Shown: piece after piece, positions 6,861 through 15,682 of the stretch
How positions within the stretch are numbered: the first letter of the stretch is position 1
Layout: every line of letters starts with the position of its first letter
NCBI GenBank assembly: GCA_947167835.1
Contig: CAMVJO010000010.1
Span: 1 to 32,164, forward strand
Origin: an uncultured Prevotellaceae bacterium
GTDB taxonomy: Bacteria; Bacteroidota; Bacteroidia; Bacteroidales; Bacteroidaceae
DNA length: 32,164 nucleotides
Reading direction: 5' to 3'
Position numbers and translations under genes: made by a program
Notes under the pieces: model-generated
What the model was told of the DNA's origin: nothing
Seen by the model: the letters and a program-made list of their open reading frames with translations, nothing else
The model's database searches: none

Positions 6861-7775
6861 ATGGCAGAAAACAACAGTTTGAACGTACGGAAAAATTCCC
6901 TGCGCGCCTGGATTTTGGCCTCGCGCCCCAAGACTTTGTCGGCAGCCCTCGTTCCCGTAGTAGTAGCCACAGCTATGGCATGCGAAGCCCACACCCTAAG
7001 ATGGCAGACGGCACTTCTCTGCATCTTGTTTGCCGCTGTGATGCAGATTGCCGCCAACCTCATCAACGACCTCTTCGACTTTCTGAAAGGAACCGACGGC
7101 GAAGACCGTTTAGGCCCGCAACGCGCCTGCGCTCAGGGATGGATTTCGCCAAAAGCCATGAAATGCGGCATTTTCGTCACACTCCTTGTGGCAGCAGTCA
7201 TAGGTATGCTCATGTTGCTCTACGTCATCGAATGGTTTGGCACAGGTCTGCTGCTCACCCTCCTATGTATCGGCGCCATGTGCATCGTCTTTTCATTCCT
7301 CTACACCACTATGCTCAGTTATATCGGACTGGGCGACCTGTTGGTATGGGTATTTTTCGGCTTCGTCCCCGTCTGTGGCACATACCTCGTGCAAGCCGGA
7401 GAATTAAAGCCCGAAGTGTGGTGGTGTGGCGCAGCCTGCGGAATGTGCATCGACGCCCTTTTGGTTTTGAACAACTATCGCGACCGCGATACCGACCGTA
7501 TGAGCGGCAAACGCACACTTATTGCCGTTTTGGGCGAACCTTTCGGACGATGGTACTACCTTTTTGTAGGATTGGCAGCCGTCATTCTGGCCGTTGTCGT
7601 CACTTTCCCGAAATATGCCACAGCCTTTATGCTCATCTACGCACTCTTTCATTTCCAGACCTGGCATAAAATGGTGGAAATCAACCACGGGCATGAATTA
7701 AACCGCATCTTGGGACAGACTTCGCGCAACATCCTGATTTTCGGTCTGTGTCTTTCCTTGGCTGTGCTGATGTAA
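6861..7775 (+). CDS. menA: 1,4-dihydroxy-2-naphthoate polyprenyltransferase
   Basis: MenA prenylates 1,4-dihydroxy-2-naphthoate in the inner membrane, forming demethylmenaquinone. The 304-residue protein has the UbiA-superfamily layout. The first Asp-rich motif is in NLINDLFDFLKGTDGEDR (about 72-90), where the polyprenyl diphosphate and Mg2+ bind. The second is in NNYRDRDTDRMSGKRTL (about 200-216). About eight hydrophobic segments are present. RPKTLSAALVPV near the N-terminus is characteristic of MenA rather than UbiA. The product is the substrate of the UbiE/MenG methyltransferase at 27.5 kb. A TAACTTTG box lies directly upstream. The large ORF in another frame (6725-7669) is a shadow. Confidence 0.93.
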   Translation: MAENNSLNVRKNSLRAWILASRPKTLSAALVPVVVATAMACEAHTLRWQTALLCILFAAVMQIAANLINDLFDFLKGTDGEDRLGPQRACAQGWISPKAMKCGIFVTLLVAAVIGMLMLLYVIEWFGTGLLLTLLCIGAMCIVFSFLYTTMLSYIGLGDLLVWVFFGFVPVCGTYLVQAGELKPEVWWCGAACGMCIDALLVLNNYRDRDTDRMSGKRTLIAVLGEPFGRWYYLFVGLAAVILAVVVTFPKYATAFMLIYALFHFQTWHKMVEINHGHELNRILGQTSRNILIFGLCLSLAVLM

Positions 7776-7839
7776 AAATTCATATTGCTGGCAATAAAAT
7801 GAGTTTACTTGGGCAAACGAAACGGAGGCCGACAATTAA

Positions 7840-8027
7840 GGGTTGTTCTAAAAATTAGGCTGTTTTGATTTTTCAAAGATTTTTGAGTGATTTTGTTTTT
7901 AATGCCGCAGAAGCATAGCGAGCTATGGTTCAAGGTATTAAAGACAATGGCGCCAAAAAGATTGAAAAAGCATACAGACAAAAAAAAAGCTTCACAAAAT
8001 TTTAAAACCTAATTTTTAGAACTACCC
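7840..8027 (+). mobile_element. MITE copy A (188 bp), subfamily 1, TSD TTAA
   Basis: The ends are inverted repeats: GGGTTGTTCTAAAAATTAG on the left and CTAATTTTTAGAACTACCC on the right. TTAA lies immediately outside both ends (7836-7839 and 8028-8031). The interior is a long imperfect palindrome centred on AGCATAGCGAGCTATGGTT. It has no coding capacity. Four full-length relatives occur in this window, each with its own 4-bp A/T target duplication. The transposase that would move it is not in the window. Confidence 0.85.
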
Positions 8028-8135
8028 TTAAACAAGAATACTCGGACAAACGAGGCATATTGCCGTCAATAATACGAGGCTACGCGAATAAATAAAACGG
8101 ACTGCCAGCAAATAAACAAGACTGCACGGACAAAC

Positions 8136-8180
8136 AAAATAAAGGCGTCGGGCAAACAAATGTTTACTCGACGCCTTTTT
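8136..8180 (-). terminator. Terminator of the GH109-like gene
   Basis: A 10-bp stem, AAAGGCGTCG / CGACGCCTTT (8141-8150 and 8169-8178), is followed on the minus strand by ATTTTG. It lies about 65 bp past the stop codon of the GH109-like gene. The stretch between MITE A and this hairpin (8032-8135) holds no gene and is rich in CGGACAAACGAGG-like words. Confidence 0.65.
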
Positions 8181-8241
8181 ATGATAGCCTGAAAGCAAAA
8201 AGGCAGGATGCCCAGATACTTCCGACTATTCCGGACAAAGT

Positions 8242-9870
8242 TTATTTCTTAGCCTTACCAGCTTTTTTTGCAGCCTTGGCAGCAGCTTTCTGAGCGGCTT
8301 TAGCGGCTTTTTCCTTAGCCTTGTCGTATTTTTCCCAAGCTTTATCTTTTTCGGTCTTGGCCTTTAATTCCTCTGTGAACTGACGTGCTGCAGCTTCGGT
8401 CTTAGCTTCTTCCTCGGGAGAGGCAAAAGCGTGACGATAGCCCTTCACCTTGTTCCATTCGCCACGAGTAAAGTCGGGGAAGGCTACGCTTGCGCAGTTG
8501 TTATCCATGGAGAGTGTGCCGAGTTCGGCGAGGCAGCACCATTCAGCCAGGTCGTAAACGTCCATATCGAGGGGCAAACCATTCTGAAGGCAGTAAACCA
8601 GACGAGCATCCATGATGAAATCCATACCGCCGTGGCCTCCTACTTCTTTAGCCATCTCTCCATATTTTTTAAGTATGGGGTGCTGATAGCGCTGTACGAG
8701 AGCCTGGTGTTCGGCTGCGGGCATAAATCCGTGAGAGCTGAGGTTATCCACCTTTGGTGCGTGACCTGTAGCTTTAAGCTGGGCAGCATCAACGGCATAG
8801 TGCTCTTCGGGATATTTAGTGGCGTAACCGCGAGTACCGGTGAGCTTATACAGACGGTTATATGGCTGCGGATTCATCACATTGTGCTGGATTTCTACAA
8901 CCTTGCCGTTCTGTGTGCGCATAAGTGTGGTAGTCTGGTCGCCATTGCGGTATTCCTTGCAAGGCTTGCCTGTCTTTTTCTCCACATATTCCTTTCCGTG
9001 AGCGCTTTTGGTGTCCATTGCAACAAGCGTGGTGAAGCGGTCGCCGCGATGTATGTCAAGAGCCTGGGCAACGGGGCCTAAACCGTGGGTAGCATAGACG
9101 TCGCCGCGGTTTTCCATGTTATACTTCATGCGCCATCCGAGTTTGTCGGGATCGCTGCCGTCAGGATTTTTCCAATAGAAGTCCCAAAAATCGTCAAGGT
9201 TGTGGATATATGCACCTTCTGCGCGGAGCACTTCGCCAAATACGCCATGCTGAGCCATATTGAGCGTATTCATTTCGTACCAGTCGTAGCAGCAGTTTTC
9301 AAGTATCATACAATGCTTGCGTGTCTGCTCAGAAAGGTTGATGAGTTCCCAGCACTGTTCCAGATTCATGGCAGAAGGAACTTCGATAGCCGTGTGCTTA
9401 CCATTGAGGAGCGCACATTTTGCAACTGGGAAGTGGTGATCCCAATCGGTTGCGACATAAACGAGGTCGATGTCAGGGCGTTTGCAAAGTTCCTCGTAGC
9501 CCAGAGCGCCACTATAGACGTCAGCAGGCGGCAGACCGGCCTTACGCAAAGTTTGCTGCAAGGCTTCGGCACGCGGTGCCTCGAAATCGCACAATGCCTT
9601 GATTTCAACACCGGGGATATGGGTGAAACGCTCTACGGCACCAGGGCCACGCATACCCAAGCCCACGAAAGCTACGCGTACGACGGGGAGTTTATCCGCC
9701 GTGAGGCCGAGAACAGATTTCTGGCCGGCAGCACGAGCTGGTGTGTCGATGACAATTGTACCTTTTTCCCAATGCCATTTAGTAGATGGCGACAGCGATT
9801 GTGCCTGAAGCGAACCAGTGGCTGCAAACAGGGAGACAAAAGCCAAAATCAGAAGATTCTTGATTTTCAT
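8242..9870 (-). CDS. Secreted Gfo/Idh/MocA-fold protein, GH109-like glycosidase
   Basis: This 542-residue protein has a signal peptide (MKIKNLLILAFVSLFAATGSLQAQ). A Rossmann domain begins near residue 60 with VAFVGLGMRGPG, the NAD-binding Gly-rich loop. The middle and C-terminal part carries features typical of GH109: GDVYATHGLGPVAQ with the conserved His, HRGDRFTTLVAM, and GDQTTTLMRTQNGK. GH109 enzymes use tightly bound NAD+ to hydrolyse glycosides such as alpha-N-acetylgalactosaminides by an oxidation/elimination route. The substrate here is an inference from the family. The last ~50 residues are a charged, Lys/Ala-rich tail (KAAKAAQKAAAKAAKKAGKAKK) that is not part of the fold. A TAATTTTG box lies about 80 bp upstream. 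The gene appears monocistronic. Confidence 0.85.
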   Translation of the reverse strand: MKIKNLLILAFVSLFAATGSLQAQSLSPSTKWHWEKGTIVIDTPARAAGQKSVLGLTADKLPVVRVAFVGLGMRGPGAVERFTHIPGVEIKALCDFEAPRAEALQQTLRKAGLPPADVYSGALGYEELCKRPDIDLVYVATDWDHHFPVAKCALLNGKHTAIEVPSAMNLEQCWELINLSEQTRKHCMILENCCYDWYEMNTLNMAQHGVFGEVLRAEGAYIHNLDDFWDFYWKNPDGSDPDKLGWRMKYNMENRGDVYATHGLGPVAQALDIHRGDRFTTLVAMDTKSAHGKEYVEKKTGKPCKEYRNGDQTTTLMRTQNGKVVEIQHNVMNPQPYNRLYKLTGTRGYATKYPEEHYAVDAAQLKATGHAPKVDNLSSHGFMPAAEHQALVQRYQHPILKKYGEMAKEVGGHGGMDFIMDARLVYCLQNGLPLDMDVYDLAEWCCLAELGTLSMDNNCASVAFPDFTRGEWNKVKGYRHAFASPEEEAKTEAAARQFTEELKAKTEKDKAWEKYDKAKEKAAKAAQKAAAKAAKKAGKAKK

Positions 9871-9949
9871 AAAGTATATAATTATTGATTAGAATTAGAT
9901 TTCAAAGGTTTCCTTGCCGATAAAAACCTATAGCAAGTGCTTATCGTGG

Positions 9950-9957
9950 CAAAATTA
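9950..9957 (-). promoter_or_regulatory. -7 box for the GH109-like gene
   Basis: TAATTTTG on the minus strand, about 80 bp upstream of the ATG, matches TAnnTTTG. The 22-bp tandem palindrome array lies a further ~160 bp upstream. Confidence 0.5.
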
Positions 9958-10116
9958 CAAACAATTTCATAATAGACGAAATAATCTCCCCGTTTTTTGG
10001 CAGAGACACGCAGAAAAAGCATAAACCCATCCCAAAACCACCATACTACACACTGTTGCACCCACAGCAAAACCGAAGAGCACGCAGAAACTCCAGACCA
10101 TCTGCGCAAAAAAAGA

Positions 10117-10202
10117 TTCTCCTCGCGTTGAGAAAACTTTCTCATCGCCATGAGAAAACATTCTCTTCGCGATGAGAAAATTTTCTCACGGCGAAGAGAA
10201 TG
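10117..10202. repeat. Four-unit 22-bp tandem palindrome array, copy 1
   Basis: Units start at 10117, 10139, 10161 and 10183, an exact 22-bp period. Each unit reads TTCTC-N8-GAGAA plus four A/T-rich spacer bases. The N8 is CTCGCGTT, ATCGCCAT, TTCGCGAT and ACGGCGAA in order, so each unit is close to an 18-bp palindrome. A homologous array with the same unit order is at 21235-21320. It lies between the nuo terminator and the GH109-like promoter. The rest of 9960-10116 shows no gene; the 113-aa ORF there runs through the array and is not credible. Confidence 0.85.
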
Positions 10203-10235
10203 ATAATACAAGAGGAAAACCACTATTATACACGC

Positions 10236-10271
10236 AAAAAAGGCACCGATGCCAACACCGATGCCTTTTTT
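10236..10271 (-). terminator. Terminator at the end of the nuo operon
   Basis: A 10-bp perfect stem (AAAAAAGGCA / TGCCTTTTTT) encloses a direct repeat of CACCGATGCC. It lies 18 bp past the nuoN stop and provides a T-run on both strands, so it could work in either direction. Confidence 0.8.
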
Positions 10272-10288
10272 ATCACGTCTGGAATATC

Positions 10289-11749
10289 CTATAGGCTGGG
10301 GATATAACTAAAACCGTCGATGTAAGTATAAACGCTTCCCACGATACCGAGCAATACTACGCCGGCGGTGCACAGCAGGAGCGCAGCACGACTGTAGTTG
10401 TCGCTACGGAAAGATGCTATGGGCGTGTCGTTCTTGCTGATATACATGGCCTTGACAATAAGCAGGTAGTAGTAGAGTGATACGATGGTGTTTACCAACG
10501 CAATGAAGACCAGAAGTTTGGCTTCTTGGAATGCGGCCATAAACACGAAGAACTTACTGAAGAAACCTGCGAACGGTGGAATACCGGCCAAGGAGAACAG
10601 GCTGAGAGTCATGAGGAAAGCCAATTTAGGATTGGTTTCGTAAAGACCATTGTAGTCGGAAATGCCGAGTTTGCCGCTATTCTGCTCAACAACGTTGATA
10701 ACGGCAAAAACGCCGAAGTTGGCTACAAGATACACCAGGAGGTAATAAACCAGAGATGTCATACCCTGAGCCGATGCCGGCATAATAGCCAAAACAAGAT
10801 AGCCTGCCTGCGAGATAGCCGAGAACGCCATGAAACGCTTGAGGTTTGTCTGACGGATGGCAAAGAGGTTGGCCAACGTAATGCTGGCAACAATAATCCA
10901 GAACAGGAGGATGCGCCATTCATTGACGAGGGCAGCCGTATCGAATACCTTTCCGAGCACGATAAGCATTACGAAAGCTGCAGCACCCTTGGATATGACA
11001 CTGAGATATGCGGTGACAACAGTAGGAGCTCCTTCGTAGGTATCGGCTGTCCAGAGGTGGAAGGGAACAAGGGATATCTTGAAACCCATACCTGAGATAA
11101 ACAGTACCATACCGACGAGTGTGAGCAGACTGTCGCCGGGCAACTGACTGAACATATCCTTGAAATAGAGCGTTCCGCTGGCACCGTAGATGAACGACAG
11201 GCCATAAAGAAGCAATGCGCTGGAGAAAAGTGCCAAAAGGATGTATTTGGCAGCAGCTTCTGCACTTTCATAACGGTATTTATCGAAGGCCACAAGCGCA
11301 CACATGGGGATGCTGGCCAGTTCCAACCCGATAAAGAACATCAGGAAGTGACCACTTGAAATCATCAGGTACATACCCAACAATGTGAACAAGGTAACCA
11401 TATAGAACTCGCCCTGTTTGACAAGGTTCTCGGGACGCGAGAGCCATTTGTTTGCCATCAGGAAAACGATGAGCGTACCGACGTTGAGTACCGACTTGAC
11501 AATCGTCATCATCGGGGTATATTGATACATACCTCCGAAAGCCTCGGCATCGGTGGCGCCACAACAGGGAATTAAATTGCACAATGTCATCACAGAGAGC
11601 AGGATGACAGGAAGTGGGGAGTTATAAATGCCCTTACCACTCTTTTTGTCGGGACAGAATAAGAGGTCGGCAACAAAAAGTATGAGAATGACTGCAAGCA
11701 AGGATAGCTCCTCACGCATAACCAGAAATTGAGAATAATCTAAATTCAT
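10289..11749 (-). CDS. nuoN: NADH-quinone oxidoreductase subunit N
   Basis: NuoN is one of the three antiporter-like proton-pumping membrane subunits of complex I. The 486-residue protein is almost entirely transmembrane (about 14 helices). It carries the proton-pathway signatures: [15 protein letters not shown] with the key Glu in an early helix, then [21 protein letters not shown] and SKGAAAF with the conserved Lys. It is the last gene of the nuo operon, 16 bp after nuoM, and is followed by a strong bidirectional terminator. Length and motifs are normal for the family. Confidence 0.95.
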   Translation of the reverse strand: MNLDYSQFLVMREELSLLAVILILFVADLLFCPDKKSGKGIYNSPLPVILLSVMTLCNLIPCCGATDAEAFGGMYQYTPMMTIVKSVLNVGTLIVFLMANKWLSRPENLVKQGEFYMVTLFTLLGMYLMISSGHFLMFFIGLELASIPMCALVAFDKYRYESAEAAAKYILLALFSSALLLYGLSFIYGASGTLYFKDMFSQLPGDSLLTLVGMVLFISGMGFKISLVPFHLWTADTYEGAPTVVTAYLSVISKGAAAFVMLIVLGKVFDTAALVNEWRILLFWIIVASITLANLFAIRQTNLKRFMAFSAISQAGYLVLAIMPASAQGMTSLVYYLLVYLVANFGVFAVINVVEQNSGKLGISDYNGLYETNPKLAFLMTLSLFSLAGIPPFAGFFSKFFVFMAAFQEAKLLVFIALVNTIVSLYYYLLIVKAMYISKNDTPIASFRSDNYSRAALLLCTAGVVLLGIVGSVYTYIDGFSYIPSL

Positions 11750-11765
11750 ATCGTTTTACGTATAT

Positions 11766-13262
11766 TTATCCGGCCACAGCCAAAATATGTTGAACAATAG
11801 GAGTTACGCCACCTGTTACCAGATTGCTCACAAAGAACGGAGCAAGACCGATAGCTGCGATGCAGCAAATCAGGACGATAACGGGGAAACGCTCAATAGG
11901 CTTGGCATCTGTCAGCTGCAAATGATGCTCGTCTGTACATGTTCCGAAAAGGATCTTACCCACCATGCGGAGAATATAGACAGCCGTTGTAACAATGCTG
12001 GAGCAAGCCAAGATAGTGAGGAAGCGGTGGAAGGTATCGGCGTGCTGGAATGAACCAACGAAGATCGTCATTTCGGCAACGAAGCCGCTAAGACCGGGAA
12101 GTCCGAGGTTTCCGAGACCGGCTATCACATAACAAACGGCAAGGAAAGGCATAATGCGCATTAAACCGTTGAGTTCGCGAATGTCACGCGTATGCGTTCT
12201 TCCATAAATCATACCTATCAACGCAAAGAACAGGGCTGTCATCAAACCATGGCTGAGCATCTGAATCACAGCACCGGTTGCAGCCGTCTGATTCAGCATT
12301 AACAATGCAAAAAGCACGAGACCGCAGTGAGATACGCTGGAATATGCATTGATATACTTCATATCGGTCTGTACACATGCCGAGAATGCACCATAGACAA
12401 CCGAGATACCCGTGAGTATAAGGAAGATCCAAGCCAAATCATTGGCAGCCTGTGGCATCAAGTACATAGCTATGCGGAAACAGCCGTAGCCTCCGAGTTT
12501 CATGAGCACACCTGCGTGAAGCATTGACACAGCTGTGGGCGCAGAAGCGTGACCATCGGGAGACCAAGTATGGAATGGGAACAAAGCACCCAGCACTCCG
12601 AAGCCGATAAACGTCATAGGGAACCAGATATATTGCTGTCCCAAATCAATAGCATGGGCTCCGTTGATCTGATGTGCGATTTCCGTGATATTCATCGTCT
12701 GACCGCCAGCACCAAAGAAGATGCCGAAAATGCCACACATGAGGAATGCTGAACCACCCATGAGCATCAATGTGAGTTTCATGGCAGAATATTCTTTCTT
12801 GCCCGTGCCCCAGACACCAATGAGGAGATACATAGGAATCAAGGCCACCTCGTAGAACATAAACATGGCAAACATGTCAATGGAAATGAAGAAGCCGAAA
12901 ACTCCCAGGCTCAAAAGCGTGAACCACAGGAAGTATTCCTTGCACATGTCCCAGGAAACAAATGTTCCCGTAAAGACAATGATGCCGGAAAGCAACAGCA
13001 TTGCGACAGATATGCCATCAACGCCAACAGAATAGTATATATGCAGAGGTTCAAACCAGACAAACGATGCAGTATATAGCATTTCTGCATCGGCACCTGC
13101 GGCACGATCCAAAAGGAACTGGACTGTCAGATAGATAGACATGCCTAATAAGGCCGTACTTCCGACCGTCATGACCGCACGTATCCCATTTTGCCCCTTA
13201 ACTAACCACAAGGCCAAAAGCATGACCAAGGGAATAATTACGAATATTGATAAGAAATTCAT
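11766..13262 (-). CDS. nuoM: NADH-quinone oxidoreductase subunit M
   Basis: NuoM is the middle antiporter-like subunit of the complex I membrane arm. The 498-residue polytopic protein shows MFYEVALIPMYLLIGVWG with the conserved Glu, HTWSPDGHASAPTAVSML, and HAGVLMKLGGYG with the pumping Lys. The next gene downstream is nuoN (16 bp) and the gene upstream is nuoL (68 bp). Family-typical length, with nothing missing that I can see. Confidence 0.95.
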   Translation of the reverse strand: MNFLSIFVIIPLVMLLALWLVKGQNGIRAVMTVGSTALLGMSIYLTVQFLLDRAAGADAEMLYTASFVWFEPLHIYYSVGVDGISVAMLLLSGIIVFTGTFVSWDMCKEYFLWFTLLSLGVFGFFISIDMFAMFMFYEVALIPMYLLIGVWGTGKKEYSAMKLTLMLMGGSAFLMCGIFGIFFGAGGQTMNITEIAHQINGAHAIDLGQQYIWFPMTFIGFGVLGALFPFHTWSPDGHASAPTAVSMLHAGVLMKLGGYGCFRIAMYLMPQAANDLAWIFLILTGISVVYGAFSACVQTDMKYINAYSSVSHCGLVLFALLMLNQTAATGAVIQMLSHGLMTALFFALIGMIYGRTHTRDIRELNGLMRIMPFLAVCYVIAGLGNLGLPGLSGFVAEMTIFVGSFQHADTFHRFLTILACSSIVTTAVYILRMVGKILFGTCTDEHHLQLTDAKPIERFPVIVLICCIAAIGLAPFFVSNLVTGGVTPIVQHILAVAG

Positions 13263-13330
13263 ATATGTATGATACTATCTTAAAGGATTATCTAAAAATA
13301 TTATTCTAATCTATCAAAATCCTCAAATTC

Positions 13331-15310
13331 TTATATAAGCAAAATGAAGAACAAGATAACGATACCCAAGAAGAACACGTAGGCATATTGCTGAACACGA
13401 CCGCTCTGCAATGGGCGTATCTTCTCGCCAATGTAGTGGGCACCATCTGCAAGGCCGTTGAGCGTACCATCTACTATGTGGCGGTCGAACCATGCTATGG
13501 GGCGACTGATATATGCAAAGATGATACGATGCGTTACAAACTGGTAAACTTCGTCAATGTAGAAGCGATGATATGCCCACTGGTGCAAATTGGGGAATGT
13601 AGCCTTCATACGTTCTGCAACCGGCTGACTGCTTCCTTTATATATATAGGTAGCAAGTCCTATGCTGACGAGAGCGATGACTACGCTGGTGATAGCAATC
13701 TGCGGATCAAGGTGAATGGTATATTCCGTGCCGGTAGCACTTACGTATGCACCGAAACCACCAGGAAGTGTCCAACCCATAAACACTGTAAAGAGGGTTA
13801 AGAATACCAATGGGGCAGTCATTACCAACGGAGCCTCACCAAAATGTCCATGGTGGCGCAGTTCTTCATGATACTCCTTGTTTTCTGTACCCCAGAAGAT
13901 ACCGAAATAAACACGGAACATATAAAATGCCGTCATTGCTGCGATGCCCGTCATAATCCATCCCATTATAGGACTGTAATTAAAGGAGGCAGCAAGAATT
14001 TCGTCCTTACTAAAGAAACCTGAGAACGGAGGAATACCTGAAATAGCCAAAGTAGCAATCAGGAATGTCCAGTTGGTGACCGGCATATACTTGCGCATTC
14101 CACCCATTGCCGACATTTCGTTGCTGTGGACGGCATGAATGATACATCCTGCGCAAAGGAACAGCGTTGCCTTGAACATAGCGTGCGTAAAGAGATGGTA
14201 CATAGATGCCATGTAGCCAAGACTACCATGATTGTCTATCGTAGCTTCGTGTCCGGGGATGCAAACGCCTAATGCCACCATCATAAACGCAATTTGCGAA
14301 ATAGTAGAGAAAGCGAGTACACGCTTAATATCACTTTGTGCACAGGCAACAGCAGCAGCATAGAAGGCAGTGAACGCTCCTATCCAAGCAACGTAATGCA
14401 AGGTCTCGGGAGCATACTGTATCCACAAGGGAAACATACGTGCCACCTGGAAAACACCTGCTACAACCATAGTAGCAGCGTGAATCAAGGCACTGACTGG
14501 CGTTGGGCCTTCCATAGCATCTGGAAGCCAGATATGCAATGGGAACATCGCACTCTTACCGGCACCGCCAAGGAACATAAGGAATAATGCCGTAGGAAGA
14601 ATGAATCCGCCTGCCGCAACAGCCTTAGCACAGTCGGGAGCTACGCCATGAAGTGCGCCAACTGCGTATGTTGCGCTCTCAGTAAAGTCAAAACTAAACG
14701 AACCTGTGTAATAACCAAACACCAGAATACCTACAAGGAATCCGAGGTCTGCAAAACGAGTGACGATAAACGCTTTCTTTGATGCCGATACTGCCGGAGC
14801 CGTGGTATAGTAAAAACCGATAAGAAGGTAGGAACAAACACCTACGAGCTCCCAGAACATATACATCTGGAAGATATTTGTTGCTACAACCAAGCCAAGC
14901 ATGGACATCGTGAACAAACTCAGAAAAGCATAATAGCGCTGGAAACCGCGTTCGCCGTGCATATATCCAAATGAGTAGATATGCACCATTAGCGAAACAG
15001 TAGAAATAACTATGAGCATCATAACCGTAATCGGATCGAGCATAATACCCATATCAAAGTGGAGGTTTCCAATGTAGAACGGGAGCCATTCAAAATTGTA
15101 AGGAACAAATGTGGCAAACGTGCCATCGGCCAAACGATCTGCGGTGAAATAAACAAATGCCGTGTAGTAAGACATTACAGCTACCGCACCGAGCGTAAAT
15201 GTGCCAATGAGACCGGCCACTTTATGGCTCAGCCATTTTCCGCAAATCCCTAAAACGAGGAATGAGAGGAAAGGCAATAACAATATCAGTAAGGTATATT
15301 GAAAATCCAT
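13331..15310 (-). CDS. nuoL: NADH-quinone oxidoreductase subunit L
   Basis: NuoL is the distal antiporter-like subunit, with the long lateral helix that runs along the membrane arm. The ORF track starts at 15331, but the first seven residues (MQSNFIT) are unlike the family. I prefer MDFQYTLLILLLPF at 15310, giving 659 residues. Signatures include FWELVGVCSYLLIGFY with the conserved Glu and DAMEGPTPVSALIHAATMV with the pump-channel residues. The lateral-helix and terminal-helix region occupies the last ~130 residues. The C-terminus (IDEVYQFVTHRI onward) is typical. It lies 35 bp downstream of nuoK. Without reference proteins the start remains uncertain by seven codons. Confidence 0.93.
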   Translation of the reverse strand: MDFQYTLLILLLPFLSFLVLGICGKWLSHKVAGLIGTFTLGAVAVMSYYTAFVYFTADRLADGTFATFVPYNFEWLPFYIGNLHFDMGIMLDPITVMMLIVISTVSLMVHIYSFGYMHGERGFQRYYAFLSLFTMSMLGLVVATNIFQMYMFWELVGVCSYLLIGFYYTTAPAVSASKKAFIVTRFADLGFLVGILVFGYYTGSFSFDFTESATYAVGALHGVAPDCAKAVAAGGFILPTALFLMFLGGAGKSAMFPLHIWLPDAMEGPTPVSALIHAATMVVAGVFQVARMFPLWIQYAPETLHYVAWIGAFTAFYAAAVACAQSDIKRVLAFSTISQIAFMMVALGVCIPGHEATIDNHGSLGYMASMYHLFTHAMFKATLFLCAGCIIHAVHSNEMSAMGGMRKYMPVTNWTFLIATLAISGIPPFSGFFSKDEILAASFNYSPIMGWIMTGIAAMTAFYMFRVYFGIFWGTENKEYHEELRHHGHFGEAPLVMTAPLVFLTLFTVFMGWTLPGGFGAYVSATGTEYTIHLDPQIAITSVVIALVSIGLATYIYKGSSQPVAERMKATFPNLHQWAYHRFYIDEVYQFVTHRIIFAYISRPIAWFDRHIVDGTLNGLADGAHYIGEKIRPLQSGRVQQYAYVFFLGIVILFFILLI

Positions 15311-15345
15311 TGTTATAAAATTAGATTGCATTAGAGGGTTTTACA

Positions 15346-15660
15346 CTACCACTTCATTTTCTGAAGTTTGTCAATAGAAATATCCTTGAGATGACGGTAG
15401 ATATTAATCATAATAGCAATGGCTATAGCACTTTCTGCTGCAGAAATTGCAATAGAGAAGAGCGAGAAGAAATAGCCTTCGTGAGCGCCCGAAGCATTCC
15501 ACATGAATCGATTGAATACTGCGAAGTTGATATCGGTAGCATTGAGCATCAATTCAATAGAAAGCAGGATTGCCAGAGTACTGCGGCGTGTCAGGAAACC
15601 AAATATGCCGGCAAACATCATAATGGCGGACAAGATGAGGAAATATTCCATTTGTATCAT
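15346..15660 (-). CDS. nuoK: NADH-quinone oxidoreductase subunit K
   Basis: NuoK is a small three-helix membrane subunit of complex I that links the quinone end to the pumping arm. The ORF track begins at 15699, which would overlap nuoJ. The start MIQMEYFLIL at 15660 gives 104 residues, the usual length, and leaves 22 bp after nuoJ. The two membrane carboxylates expected of NuoK are present: Glu in SIELMLNATD and Glu in AISAAESAIAIAI. FLTRRSTLAILLSIE is typical of Bacteroidetes and related NuoK. Confidence 0.93.
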   Translation of the reverse strand: MIQMEYFLILSAIMMFAGIFGFLTRRSTLAILLSIELMLNATDINFAVFNRFMWNASGAHEGYFFSLFSIAISAAESAIAIAIMINIYRHLKDISIDKLQKMKW

Positions 15661-15682
15661 TTTATGTATCTCCTTTCCTTTA

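Noticed and set aside
6725-7669. 314-aa ORF on the plus strand overlapping menA
   Set aside because: It is in another frame of menA. The translation is Arg/His/Ser-rich with no domain, while the menA frame has clear UbiA-family motifs.
7776-7839. Short gap after menA as a possible terminator
   Set aside because: GCTGGCAAT-like words are present but I found no stem of convincing length followed by a T-run.
9882-10223. 113-aa minus-strand ORF between the GH109-like gene and nuoN
   Set aside because: It runs through the 22-bp palindrome array and the GH109-like promoter, and has no signal peptide or domain.
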